Part shown: positions 42,217 through 50,338 of the stretch, in pieces
Layout: each line of letters opens with the position of its first letter
How positions within the stretch are numbered: the stretch's first letter is position 1
From: Lysobacter sp.
GTDB taxonomy: Bacteria; Pseudomonadota; Gammaproteobacteria; Xanthomonadales; Xanthomonadaceae
Length of the DNA: 64,000 bases
Direction: 5' to 3'
Assembly (NCBI GenBank): GCA_011526085.1
Contig: WYBC01000038.1
Location: forward strand, 124,001 to 188,000
Made by a program: the position numbers and the translations under genes
The notes under the pieces: model-generated
Databases searched by the model: none
What the model was told of the DNA's origin: nothing
What the model saw: only the letters and a program-made list of their open reading frames with translations

Positions 42217-43467
42217 ATGTCCGCTTCCGAGTCCCGTCCCGAACACAGGTTCGACATCGTCGTGGTCGGGGCCGGCCCGGCCGGCTTGTGTTTCGCGCGT
42301 TCGCTGGCCGGCAGCGGGCTGAAGATCGCGCTGGTCGAACGCCAGCCGCGTGCGGCCCTGGCCGATCCGGCCGAGGACGGTCGCGAGATCGCGCTGACCC
42401 ATCGTTCGCAGCGCTTGATGCAGGCGCTGGGCTTGTGGACGCGGCTCGCCGACGACGACGTGTCGGAACTGCGCGATGCCCTGGTGCTCGATGGCGACGA
42501 TGAAGATGGTCTGCGCTTCCGCCGCGGATCGGGCGAGACCGGACCGCTGGGCTGGCTGGTGCCGAATCATGCGATCCGCCGCGCGGCCTGTGCGGAGCTG
42601 CTCGCCAATACCGATGCGGTGCTGTTCGACGGCCTGCGCGTCACCGGCGTGCGCACCGATGCCGACGGCGCCGAGGTGCAGCTCGACGACGGCGCCACGC
42701 TGACGGCCGATCTGATCGTCGCCGCCGACAGCCGCTTTTCCGAGACGCGGCGCGCGATGGGCATTCCCGCGACGATGCGCGATTTCGGCAAGACCATGCT
42801 GGTCTGCCGCGTGCGCCACGAACGCGAACACGCGCAGACCGCCTGGGAGTGGTTCGATTACGGGCAGACGCTGGCGCTGCTGCCGCTGCGCGATCCGCGG
42901 TTGTCGTCGGCGGTGCTGACCCTGCCGCACGCGCAGGCGATGGCGGTGCAGGCGCTGGATGCCGACGCCTTCGGCGCGGACATGGTGCGGCGTTTCCACG
43001 GTCGCCTGGGCGCGATGACCTTCGTCGGCCCGTGCTGCGCGTATCCGCTGGTGGGCGTGTATCCGCGGCGTTTCGTGGCCGAACGGTTCGCGACCATCGG
43101 CGATGCCGCGGTGGGCATGCATCCGGTGACCGCGCACGGTTTCAATTTCGGTCTGCGCGGGCAGGACACGTTGGCCACCGCGATCCGCGACGCGCATGCC
43201 GCCGGGCATCCGTTCTGGAGCGACGCGCTGCTGCAGGGCTACGAACGCGCGCACCGCCGCGCGACGCGGCCGCTGTATCTCGCGACCCAACTGGTCGCCG
43301 GCCTCTACACCGACGAGGCGCCGCCCGCGAAGCTGCTGCGGCGGGTCGCGCTGCGCGCCGCGCAGCGGTTCGCGCCGTTCCGGGCGATGGTGATGGCGGG
43401 CCTGACCGACGACGGTCGCGGGCCGCTGTCGTCGCTGTCATCGATGTTGTCGCGTCGCGCAGGCTGA
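42217..43467 (+). CDS. UbiH/UbiF/COQ6-family FAD monooxygenase
   Basis: A 416-residue flavoprotein hydroxylase. FAD-binding VVVGAGPAGLCFARSLAGSG is at about residues 15-34, followed by REIALTHRSQRLMQALGLW, and the second FAD motif IGDAAVGMHPVTAHGFNFGLRG near 290-310, typical of ubiquinone-ring hydroxylases. These oxidise polyprenyl-phenol intermediates on the membrane. It sits between oleB and oleC; ubiJ-ubiB lie 6 kb downstream. Which ring position it hydroxylates, or whether it acts in quinone synthesis at all, cannot be told from sequence alone. Confidence 0.85.
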   Translation: MSASESRPEHRFDIVVVGAGPAGLCFARSLAGSGLKIALVERQPRAALADPAEDGREIALTHRSQRLMQALGLWTRLADDDVSELRDALVLDGDDEDGLRFRRGSGETGPLGWLVPNHAIRRAACAELLANTDAVLFDGLRVTGVRTDADGAEVQLDDGATLTADLIVAADSRFSETRRAMGIPATMRDFGKTMLVCRVRHEREHAQTAWEWFDYGQTLALLPLRDPRLSSAVLTLPHAQAMAVQALDADAFGADMVRRFHGRLGAMTFVGPCCAYPLVGVYPRRFVAERFATIGDAAVGMHPVTAHGFNFGLRGQDTLATAIRDAHAAGHPFWSDALLQGYERAHRRATRPLYLATQLVAGLYTDEAPPAKLLRRVALRAAQRFAPFRAMVMAGLTDDGRGPLSSLSSMLSRRAG

Positions 43468-43869
43468 TCAGCCAGTCGCGGATTCCGCGAGCGCCCGTTC
43501 GACCTCGTCCCGCGTCAGCGGCGGAAGCCCGTAGGCCGCGCGGGCCTGATCGCACTGCGGGTTCGGGCCACCGCCTTCCCCCGACATCGGTTCCCATGAC
43601 AACGGTTCCCATGACATCCGCAGGTCGCGGCAGGCGTTCGGCCGCGCATCGTAGATCGTGCAACGCACGCCTTCGCCGACGACGCCTTCCAGCGCGATGC
43701 AGTGCGGCTGTTTCGCCCAGGTGCCGCGCATGCTGCGCTGATGCGGGCCGAAGGTTTCGGTCAATGCGATCGGCACGTGGCCGCCCAGTTCCGGCTCGGC
43801 TTCTGACCAGTGCAGGCTGACGCGGAAGTGGGCGCAGCAGGCGCCGCAGGACAGGCAGGGGTGGGGCAT
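43468..43869 (-). CDS. YkgJ-family cysteine cluster protein
   Basis: A 133-residue protein with the cysteine-cluster pattern: CLSCGACCAHF near the N-terminus, then PHCIALEG, RCTIYDARPNACRDL and NPQCDQAR. These cysteines bind a zinc or iron-sulfur ligand in YkgJ/Fliw-like proteins of unknown role. Residues around 85-95 hold a tandem duplication (SWEPLSWEPMS) made by an exact 14-base direct repeat in the DNA. TAGAAT lies six bases before the ATG with no ribosome-binding site, so the mRNA may be leaderless. It overlaps none of the neighbouring genes. Confidence 0.85.
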   Translation of the reverse strand: MPHPCLSCGACCAHFRVSLHWSEAEPELGGHVPIALTETFGPHQRSMRGTWAKQPHCIALEGVVGEGVRCTIYDARPNACRDLRMSWEPLSWEPMSGEGGGPNPQCDQARAAYGLPPLTRDEVERALAESATG

Positions 43870-43924
43870 GCGCGGATTCTACGCAATGCGCGGACGGGGC
43901 TTCGGCCCCGAGCATTCCGCCCCC

Positions 43925-43968
43925 GTAGGAGGGGCTGACCAGCCATGCGGCTGTTGAACACCAGCCCC
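43925..43968. repeat. GTAG-headed REP-like palindromic element
   Basis: Starts with GTAG, then arm GGGGCTG (43931-43937) paired with CAGCCCC (43962-43968), and an inner hairpin AGCC...GGCT with the internal text CTGTTGAA. The same layout, with different but self-complementary outer arms, recurs at 55726. GTAG-headed REPs are known from Stenotrophomonas and relatives. A separate small hairpin CGGGGC-TTCG-GCCCCG at 43895-43910 lies just left of it. It lies in the oleC promoter region. Confidence 0.7.
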
Positions 43969-44021
43969 GAGCATTTCGTTCATCGAATATACGATCCGCG
44001 CGTCGCCGCTACAATCGCACG

Positions 44022-45665
44022 ATGACCACACCCTGCAACATCGCCGCCAGCCTGCCGCGCCTCGCGCGCGAACGCCCCGATCAGATCGCGATGCGCTGCC
44101 CGGGCCGCGACGGCCGCTACGACATCGCGCTGAGCTACGCCCAGCTCGACGCGCGCAGCGACGCCATCGCCGCCGGTCTCGCCAAGCGCGGCATCGTCCG
44201 CGGCACGCGCACCGTGCTGATGGTGCGGCCGACGCCGGAATTCTTCCTGCTGATGTTCGCGCTGTTCAAGGCCGGCGCGGTGCCGGTGCTGGTCGATCCG
44301 GGCATCGACAAACGCGCGCTGCGGCAGTGTCTCGACGAGGCGCAGGCCGCGGCCTTCATCGGCATTCCGCTGGCGCAGTTCGCGCGGGTGCTGCTGGGCT
44401 GGGCGCGCGGCGCGACGATCCGCGTGACCACCGGCGCGCGCGCGATCCTCGCCGACGTCACCCTGGCCGAGGTCGAACGCGACGGCGCGGGCGCGGGCCC
44501 GCAGCTCGCCGACACCCGGCCGGACGATGTCGCCGCGCTGCTGTTCACCAGCGGCTCGACCGGCGTGCCGAAGGGCGTCGTGTATCGCCACCGGCATTTC
44601 GTCGGCCAGATCGCGATGATGGGCGAAGCCTTCGGCATCGCGCCGGGCGGCGCGAACCTGCCGACCTTCCCGCCGTTCGCGCTGTTCGATCCTGCGCTCG
44701 GCACCACCTCGATCATTCCCGACATGGATCCGACCCGGCCCGCGAATGCCGATCCGCGCAAGCTGCATGCGGCGATCGCGCGCTTCGGCATCGATCAGTT
44801 GTTCGGCTCGCCGGCGCTGATGCGGGTGCTGGCCGACTACGGCCAACCGCTGCCGGGGCTGAAGACGGTGATGTCGGCGGGCGCGCCGGTGCCGGCGGAC
44901 GTGGTCGCGAAAATCCAGTCGCTGCTGCCGGCCGATGCGCGGTTCTGGACGCCGTACGGCGCCACCGAATGCCTGCCGGTGGCGGTGATCGAAGGCCGCG
45001 AGCTGCTCACGCTGCGCGAACGCACCGAGCAGGGCGCCGGCACCTGCGTCGGTCGCGCGGTGCCGCCGAACGAGGTGCGCATCATCCGCGTCGACGACGC
45101 GCCGATCGAAGCGTGGTCCGACGATCTCATGGTCCATGGCGGCCTGGTCGGCGAGATCACGGTGGCCGGGCCCACCGCCACCGACGCGTATTTCAATCGC
45201 GACGCGCAGACCCGCGCGGCGAAGATCCGCGAAACCCTGTCCGACGGCGGCGAACGCATCGTCCACCGCATGGGCGATCTCGGCTATTTAGATGGCGAGG
45301 GCCGGCTGTGGTTCTGCGGTCGCAAGACCCAGCGCGTGGTGACCGCCGACAGCACGCTCTGCACCGAGCAGATCGAGCCGGTGTTCAACACCCATCCCGA
45401 CGTGTGCCGTACCGCGCTGGTCGGCATCGGCGCGTTCGGTGCGCAGGTGCCGGTGCTGTGCGTGGAACTGCGCGAAGGTGTGCCCGCTTCGGATTGGGCA
45501 CGCATCGAATCCGAACTGCGCCATCTCGGCGAAGGCCACGTGCACACCGCGAAGGTGCAGCGTTTCCTGCACTACCCCAAGGCATTTCCGGTCGACATCC
45601 GCCACAACGCCAAGATCGGTCGCGAAAAACTCGCGGTCTGGGCGGCGGGTCGCGCGCGCATCTGA
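44022..45665 (+). CDS. oleC: OleC, AMP-binding beta-lactone synthetase
   Basis: A 547-residue adenylate-forming enzyme: P-loop FTSGSTGVPKGVVYRH at ~183-198, PYGATECLPV at ~310, the MGDLGYLDGEGRLWFCGRK hinge region at ~415, and a C-terminal Lys in NAKIGREKLAVW. OleC uses ATP to convert the beta-hydroxy acid to a cis-beta-lactone, the third olefin-pathway step. The C-terminal half follows the OleC pattern (THPDVCRTALVGIG). TACAAT ends six bases before the ATG, with no Shine-Dalgarno, suggesting a leaderless mRNA. Followed by a strong hairpin at 45700. Confidence 0.92.
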   Translation: MTTPCNIAASLPRLARERPDQIAMRCPGRDGRYDIALSYAQLDARSDAIAAGLAKRGIVRGTRTVLMVRPTPEFFLLMFALFKAGAVPVLVDPGIDKRALRQCLDEAQAAAFIGIPLAQFARVLLGWARGATIRVTTGARAILADVTLAEVERDGAGAGPQLADTRPDDVAALLFTSGSTGVPKGVVYRHRHFVGQIAMMGEAFGIAPGGANLPTFPPFALFDPALGTTSIIPDMDPTRPANADPRKLHAAIARFGIDQLFGSPALMRVLADYGQPLPGLKTVMSAGAPVPADVVAKIQSLLPADARFWTPYGATECLPVAVIEGRELLTLRERTEQGAGTCVGRAVPPNEVRIIRVDDAPIEAWSDDLMVHGGLVGEITVAGPTATDAYFNRDAQTRAAKIRETLSDGGERIVHRMGDLGYLDGEGRLWFCGRKTQRVVTADSTLCTEQIEPVFNTHPDVCRTALVGIGAFGAQVPVLCVELREGVPASDWARIESELRHLGEGHVHTAKVQRFLHYPKAFPVDIRHNAKIGREKLAVWAAGRARI

Positions 45666-45699
45666 CCCGCGGTCCCGCGACGGCGGTGCCGGGAAAAGA

Positions 45700-45725
45700 A
45701 CGGGCCCGGTTCGCACCGGGCCCGT
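45700..45725. terminator. Bidirectional terminator after oleC
   Basis: Perfect 11-bp stem ACGGGCCCGGT / ACCGGGCCCGT with loop TCGC, between the convergent oleC and protease genes. A nearly identical stem occurs at 47436-47460 on the other side of the protease. Confidence 0.85.
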
Positions 45726-45751
45726 CGGTATCGCATCGACGCGCGCGAGGC

Positions 45752-47137
45752 TTACGGGTTGAAGTACGTCGAGATCGACGAATACACGTCGGAGAAGCGC
45801 GAGTAGTAATCCGGGCTGCTCTGCGCGGTGCAGTACGAGGTGCCGCCGTACAGGCCGCCGCGCAGCTGATAGCTGCCGCCGCTGACGGTGAACAGGGCCG
45901 AGCCCGAGGAGCCGCCTTCGGTCACGCCGGTGGTCCACACCACGCGATACAGCGGCGATTTGCCGTCGATCGAGGTGCTGAGGCCGGTGACCGAGCCCAG
46001 CGAGTACATCTTGGCGTCGCCCGCGGGGTGGTGGATGCCTTCGATCGCGGTGCCGGTGGCGGCGATGGCGGCGCTGCTCCAGCCTGCGTAAACGGCGCCG
46101 GCCGGCGGGGCGGACTTCAGCTCCAGCAGCAGGGTGTCGCGGGTGGTGTTGGCGTGACGCAGGTAGGCGCCGCCGGTCAGCGTGACCGCGCCCGCGGCCT
46201 GGGTGGTGCCGCCGCAGGTGGTGGCCTTGTAGAACCAGTAGGTCTGCAGGGTGTTGGCGACGGTCTGGCTGCTGATGCAGTGCGCGGCGCTCCAGAACAG
46301 GCGCTTCTTCGGCGAATGGTTGTTGTTGAGCAGGGTGCCGGTGCACAGGTACGAGCTGCCGCTCTTGGTGAACACCATGCGCGCCACGGCCTTCTCGGCC
46401 GACAGGAAGCCGGCGGTCGGGTTCGTGCGGCAGACGATGTCGCGTTCGCAGCTGTCGCTCTCGCCGATCTTGGCGGCGCGCGCGATGTCGACTTCGCTGG
46501 CGATCGGGCTGATGTCGAGATGCGAGATCTGCGGCAGCGCGAGGCTGAAGTTCTGCGGACGCTGGCCCTTGGCGAGGACGACTTCGACGGTCGCCTGCGC
46601 GCCCATCAGCACCGGCGACCAGCCGGCGTCGCGGCCGGCGAACTCGCGGCCGTTCTGTTCGAACACGCGACCGTCGCTGCCGCCGAAGCGCAGGGTGACG
46701 GCGGCGGGATTGGCGCCGCGGCCGGTGGCCTTCAGCGCGAACGATGCGCGCAGTGCGGCGGCGGCGTCGGAGGAGATCTCGAAACGGGTGGCGATGCTGC
46801 CGTCGGCGAGGCGTTCCCAGCCGAGCTTCGACAGCGCGATGCGGGCGTTGGGGACGTTGCGGGAAAAGCCGATTTCGAGCGGCTGGCCGCGCTTGACCTG
46901 ATCCAGCCGGCGCGACTTCAGCGCGCGGGCGTCGGCGAGGGCGGGGGCGCCGAGCGCGATCAGGGTCGGGCCGCGGTTCTCGCGGGTGGCGAACGACGCG
47001 GCGCCCATGGCCTTGGCCATCGGGGTTTCGGCGACGACGGCTTCGCCCATTTCCGCCACCGGTGCGGCGGCCTGGGCGAACGGCGCGAGCAGCAGGGCGG
47101 AAGCGATTGCGGCATAGATCGGGGTCTTACGAACCAT
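45752..47137 (-). CDS. Secreted lysyl-endopeptidase-like serine protease
   Basis: A 461-residue exported S1-type protease. Signal peptide to about residue 24 (LLLAPFAQA-AA), then a ~200-residue propeptide region. The mature domain starts near CERDIVCRT and has FWSAAHCIS (catalytic His), NTTRDTLLLEL (Asp) and TEGGSSGSALF (Ser). CERDIVC, the CTGTLLNN..H pattern and the Cys spacing match Achromobacter protease I/Lysobacter lysyl endopeptidases. It is transcribed towards oleC and has its own upstream region with a 22-bp palindrome. Lys specificity is inferred. Confidence 0.87.
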   Translation of the reverse strand: MVRKTPIYAAIASALLLAPFAQAAAPVAEMGEAVVAETPMAKAMGAASFATRENRGPTLIALGAPALADARALKSRRLDQVKRGQPLEIGFSRNVPNARIALSKLGWERLADGSIATRFEISSDAAAALRASFALKATGRGANPAAVTLRFGGSDGRVFEQNGREFAGRDAGWSPVLMGAQATVEVVLAKGQRPQNFSLALPQISHLDISPIASEVDIARAAKIGESDSCERDIVCRTNPTAGFLSAEKAVARMVFTKSGSSYLCTGTLLNNNHSPKKRLFWSAAHCISSQTVANTLQTYWFYKATTCGGTTQAAGAVTLTGGAYLRHANTTRDTLLLELKSAPPAGAVYAGWSSAAIAATGTAIEGIHHPAGDAKMYSLGSVTGLSTSIDGKSPLYRVVWTTGVTEGGSSGSALFTVSGGSYQLRGGLYGGTSYCTAQSSPDYYSRFSDVYSSISTYFNP

Positions 47138-47297
47138 TGCGAATCATCCTTTACTGAAGTGGTTGGCGTGATGGGTCGCATCGACACAAAAAAGCCCGCC
47201 TGTTCCCGCGGCCCGTGGGGGCGGGAAGGGCATGGCTTCGTCCTGGGGGCTGTCGCGCGACGAGGCCGCCGGGGGCGCGGACGCCGGGCGACTTCCG

Positions 47298-47319
47298 GAT
47301 CGTATACACGTATACGATC
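47298..47319. promoter_or_regulatory. 22-bp palindrome upstream of the protease, possible operator
   Basis: GATCGTATAC (47298-47307) and GTATACGATC (47310-47319) form an exact inverted repeat around AC. It is about 160 bases upstream of the protease ATG and AT-rich for the region. A dimeric repressor or activator site is plausible. Confidence 0.6.
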
Positions 47320-47435
47320 TACGATTTGAGCAATCGATCTCTGTTTTTGATCGGCATGCGCGTGCGCTGCGCGATCCAGTCGATGCTGCGATGCGCCAGT
47401 CGAAAATTCTCAACGTTCGTGTTGCGCGAAACGAA

Positions 47436-47460
47436 ACGGGCCCGGCGATGCCGGGCCCGT
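47436..47460. terminator. Hairpin terminator after the DUF4197 gene
   Basis: An 11-bp stem ACGGGCCCGGC / GCCGGGCCCGT with loop GAT. It lies downstream of the leftward DUF4197 gene (stop at 47502) and should end its transcript before the protease promoter. On the minus strand it is followed by TTTCGTTTCG. Confidence 0.75.
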
Positions 47461-47501
47461 GCGCAGGTGGTTCGGGCGGCGATGCCGCCGTGCGTTCGCG
47501 G

Positions 47502-48251
47502 TCAGCGGAACACCCGCCGCAGCAGGTCGGTGGTCCGCGATGCGGGGTTGTTGCGGATCTGCCGTTCCTGTTCGGCGATCACATGGAACAGGCCGTCGAT
47601 GGTTTCGCGGGTGACGTAGTCGTCGAGGTCGGCGCTGGTGGCGCCGTTGCCCTGGCTGCCGAGCAGCGCGCCGGCGAGGGCGTTGCCGCCGGCCTTCTTG
47701 CTGAAGTCCTTGTACTTCTGGGTGACGCCGACCGAGGCCGTCTGCTTCGCGACGATCGGCAGGAAGGCGTCGTAGAGTTTGCGTTCGCTGGTGCGGCGGA
47801 AGAAATCGGTGGCGGAAGTGTCGCCGCCGCGCACGAGGCCGATCGCGTCCTGCAGCGTCATCTGCCGCACCGAGTCGGCGAGGATGCCGGCCGCGAGCGG
47901 CACCGCCTTTTCGGCAGCGCGATTCATCGACAGTTCGAAGGCATCGACCTTCCTGCCCGCGCCGAGCTGGCGCGCGAGGTCGGCGAGCCGGCGCAGTTTG
48001 TCCGGCACCAGGATCTTCACCGCCTGGTCGCGGAAGAAGCCATCGGGCTTGCCGAGCTGGCGGACCGCGCGGTCGACGCCCTGCGCCAGTGCTTCCCGGA
48101 TGCCGCCGGCGGCGTCGCGTTCGCTGAGGCTGCCGGTACTGCCGGTGCTGCCGAGCAGCCGGTCCCTGAGCTGGTCTTCGAGCGATTGCGCGCCCACGCC
48201 GGCGGTGGCGAGCGAGAGGCAGGCGGCGAGGGCGAGGGCGGTGCGACGCAT
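47502..48251 (-). CDS. Exported DUF4197 family protein
   Basis: A 249-residue protein with a signal peptide (ALALAACLSLATAGVGAQ). The mature helical domain has GGIREALAQGVDRAVRQLGKPDGFF, KILVPDKLRRL, QDAIGLVRGGDTSATDFFRRTS and KYKDFSKK..., the order seen in DUF4197 proteins of unknown function. Start at 48251 is chosen by AGGAG upstream and the signal peptide. Divergent from oleD. Confidence 0.85.
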   Translation of the reverse strand: MRRTALALAACLSLATAGVGAQSLEDQLRDRLLGSTGSTGSLSERDAAGGIREALAQGVDRAVRQLGKPDGFFRDQAVKILVPDKLRRLADLARQLGAGRKVDAFELSMNRAAEKAVPLAAGILADSVRQMTLQDAIGLVRGGDTSATDFFRRTSERKLYDAFLPIVAKQTASVGVTQKYKDFSKKAGGNALAGALLGSQGNGATSADLDDYVTRETIDGLFHVIAEQERQIRNNPASRTTDLLRRVFR

Positions 48252-48434
48252 GGCAGGGCTCCTGAAGTCGGATGGCCGCAGCATACGCCCGCAACTCCGC
48301 CTGCTGCGTGAGCGGCTGATCTGGTCTGGCGCCCATTGAACTTGGCGTTCGGCCCAATGTGCGCAGGCGCTTCGTTAACATGGGCCTTCGATCCCTTCGC
48401 CCGCAGCGACAGGGAGGCAGTCAAGCGAGGACTC

Positions 48435-49439
48435 ATGAAGATATTGGTCACCGGCGGGGGCGGTTTTCTGGGGCACGCGCTGTGCAAGGGCCTGGTCGAA
48501 CAGGGCCACGAGGTCGCGAGCTACAACCGCGGCCACTATCGTTCGCTGGAGCCGCTGGGCGTGCGCCAGATCCAGGGCGATCTGGCGAACCGCGATGCCA
48601 TGCTCGCGGCCTGCGCCGGCATGGACGCGGTCTTCCACAACGCGGCCAAGGCCGGGGCCTGGGGCAGTTACGACAGCTACCATCAGGCGAACGTCGTCGG
48701 CACCGAGAACGTCATCGCCGGCTGCCGCGCCCACGGCATCGGCCGGCTGGTCTACACCTCCACCCCGAGCGTGACCCATCGCGCCACCCATCCGGTGGAA
48801 GGCGGCACCGCCGAGACCGTGCCCTACGGCGAAGGCTTCAAGGCGCCGTACGCCACCACCAAGACCATCGCCGAAAAGGCGGTGCTCGCGGCCAACGGAC
48901 CCGACCTCGCGGTGATCGCGCTGCGGCCGCGGCTGATCTGGGGCCCCGGCGACCAGCAACTGGTGCCGCGGCTGGTGTCGCGGGCGCGGGCCGGGCGGCT
49001 GCGGTTCGTCGGCGGCGGCCACAACGTCATCGACACCACCTACATCGACAACGCGGCGCAGGCGCATTTCGACGCCTTCGCGCATCTGGCGCCGGGCGCG
49101 GCCTGCGCCGGCAAGGCCTATTTCATCAGCAACGGCGAACCGAAGCCGGTGCGCGAGATCGTCAACGCGCTGCTGCGCGCCGCGGGCGCGCCGGAGGTCG
49201 ACAAGACCCTGCCGTTCTGGGCCGCCTACGCCATCGGTGCCGCCTGCGAAGGGCTGTGGCCGCTGCTGCGGCGGAAGGACGAGCCGCCGATGACCCGCTT
49301 CCTCGCCGAACAGTTGAGCACGACGCACTGGTATTCGATGGCGCCGGCGACCCGTGACTTCGGTTATGCGCCGCGGGTGACGATCGAGGAAGGGCTGAAG
49401 CGGTTGGCGGCGAGTCATGCGGGCGCGGGCGACGCCTGA
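48435..49439 (+). CDS. oleD: OleD, NAD(P)H-dependent beta-keto acid reductase
   Basis: A 334-residue extended SDR (3-beta-HSD-like). Rossmann motif [12 protein letters not shown] at residues 6-17, NAAKAG, catalytic YATTK, and [15 protein letters not shown]. OleD reduces the OleA product to the beta-hydroxy acid that OleC uses. The 3-beta-HSD pattern [13 protein letters not shown] is present. Start at 48435 with GAGG four bases upstream; the frame extends left but has no domain character. It completes the ole set and is followed by a hairpin repeat. Confidence 0.9.
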   Translation: MKILVTGGGGFLGHALCKGLVEQGHEVASYNRGHYRSLEPLGVRQIQGDLANRDAMLAACAGMDAVFHNAAKAGAWGSYDSYHQANVVGTENVIAGCRAHGIGRLVYTSTPSVTHRATHPVEGGTAETVPYGEGFKAPYATTKTIAEKAVLAANGPDLAVIALRPRLIWGPGDQQLVPRLVSRARAGRLRFVGGGHNVIDTTYIDNAAQAHFDAFAHLAPGAACAGKAYFISNGEPKPVREIVNALLRAAGAPEVDKTLPFWAAYAIGAACEGLWPLLRRKDEPPMTRFLAEQLSTTHWYSMAPATRDFGYAPRVTIEEGLKRLAASHAGAGDA

Positions 49440-49476
49440 TCGACGCAGTCGTGTCGCCAGTACCCGGTGTTTCGTG

Positions 49477-49536
49477 GGAGGGCCCTTCAGGCCCGAGCTT
49501 TTTTCTGACGGAAGGGCTCGGGCCTGAAGGCCCTCC
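49477..49536. repeat. REP-like inverted repeat after oleD
   Basis: GGAGGGCCCTTCAGGCCCGAGC (49477-49498) pairs with GCTCGGGCCTGAAGGCCCTCC (49516-49536) with one bulged base. The loop contains TTTTTT. It can form a strong hairpin ending oleD transcripts and belongs to the GGCCTGAAGGCC-type repeats also seen at 55800. Confidence 0.7.
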
Positions 49537-49653
49537 TGCGACAGCCCCGCCCCAGCCCTCGGGGTTGCTGGCGTCACAGGCGGCCATCAAGCGCAACGCA
49601 CGACCGCAACGCACGATCGGGGCAGGCACCGCTGCGCCCGCTAGAATGCCCCC

Positions 49654-50328
49654 ATGACCTCCCCCTTCGATTGGAAACCTCTGGCCGGTCGCGCGCTGGA
49701 AACCGCGCTGAACCGCGCCATCGCACTGGACCCCGACACCCGCGACGCGCTGCAGGCGCTGGACGGCCGCAGCGTGGTGCTGGCGCTGGCCGCGGCGTCG
49801 GCCTCGGGCGAGACCCCGCTGGCGCTGCGGCTCACCGTCGACGGCGCGCGGCTGCGGGTCGGGCCGGTCGACCCCGAACGAACCCCGGATCTCGCCGTGC
49901 GCGGCACCCTCGGCGGCGTGCTGTCGTTCGGCATGCGCACGGTGCTGCCGCGGCTGCTCGGCGCGCAGGCCGACGACGAGGCGATGCCGGTGGGCGCGAT
50001 GCGCATCGAAGGCGACGCCGAACTCGCGCGCCGGCTGCAGCGTCTGGCCGAACGCTTCGATCCCGATTGGCAGCAGCCGTTCGCGGCCGTGTTCGGCGAC
50101 GTGCTCGGCGTGCAGATCGCGAACGGCGTCGCCGCCGCGCTGCGCCAGGCCCGCGACGGCGGTCGCCGCTTCGCCGAGACCGCGGCGGAATACGTCACCG
50201 AGGAATCGCGCGACGTGGTGCCGCGCGCCGAACTCGACGCCTTTCACGACGATGTCGACACCCTGCGCGACGACGCCGAACGCCTGAAGGCGCGGGTCGC
50301 GCGCCTGGCCCGGAGGATCGCGGCATGA
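49654..50328 (+). CDS. ubiJ: UbiJ, SCP2-domain ubiquinone biosynthesis accessory factor
   Basis: A 224-residue protein with an SCP2 lipid-binding domain (about 15-120: ALQALDGRSVVLAL, LALRLTVDGARLRVG, DLAVRGTLGGVLSF) and a C-terminal helical hairpin. UbiJ together with UbiK and UbiB supports aerobic ubiquinone assembly in a cytosolic lipid-binding complex. It is followed after 10 bases by ubiB, as expected. TAGAAT ends six bases before the ATG with no ribosome-binding site, so the operon mRNA may be leaderless. Confidence 0.87.
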   Translation: MTSPFDWKPLAGRALETALNRAIALDPDTRDALQALDGRSVVLALAAASASGETPLALRLTVDGARLRVGPVDPERTPDLAVRGTLGGVLSFGMRTVLPRLLGAQADDEAMPVGAMRIEGDAELARRLQRLAERFDPDWQQPFAAVFGDVLGVQIANGVAAALRQARDGGRRFAETAAEYVTEESRDVVPRAELDAFHDDVDTLRDDAERLKARVARLARRIAA

Positions 50329-50338
50329 GTGACGCTCC

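Larger units (their letters stand above)
47138..47501. other. Regulatory intergenic region upstream of the protease gene
   Basis: About 360 bases between the starts/ends of two leftward genes, locally AT-richer. It contains the 22-bp palindrome at 47298-47319 and the hairpin at 47436-47460, described separately. No gene is supported. Confidence 0.6.
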
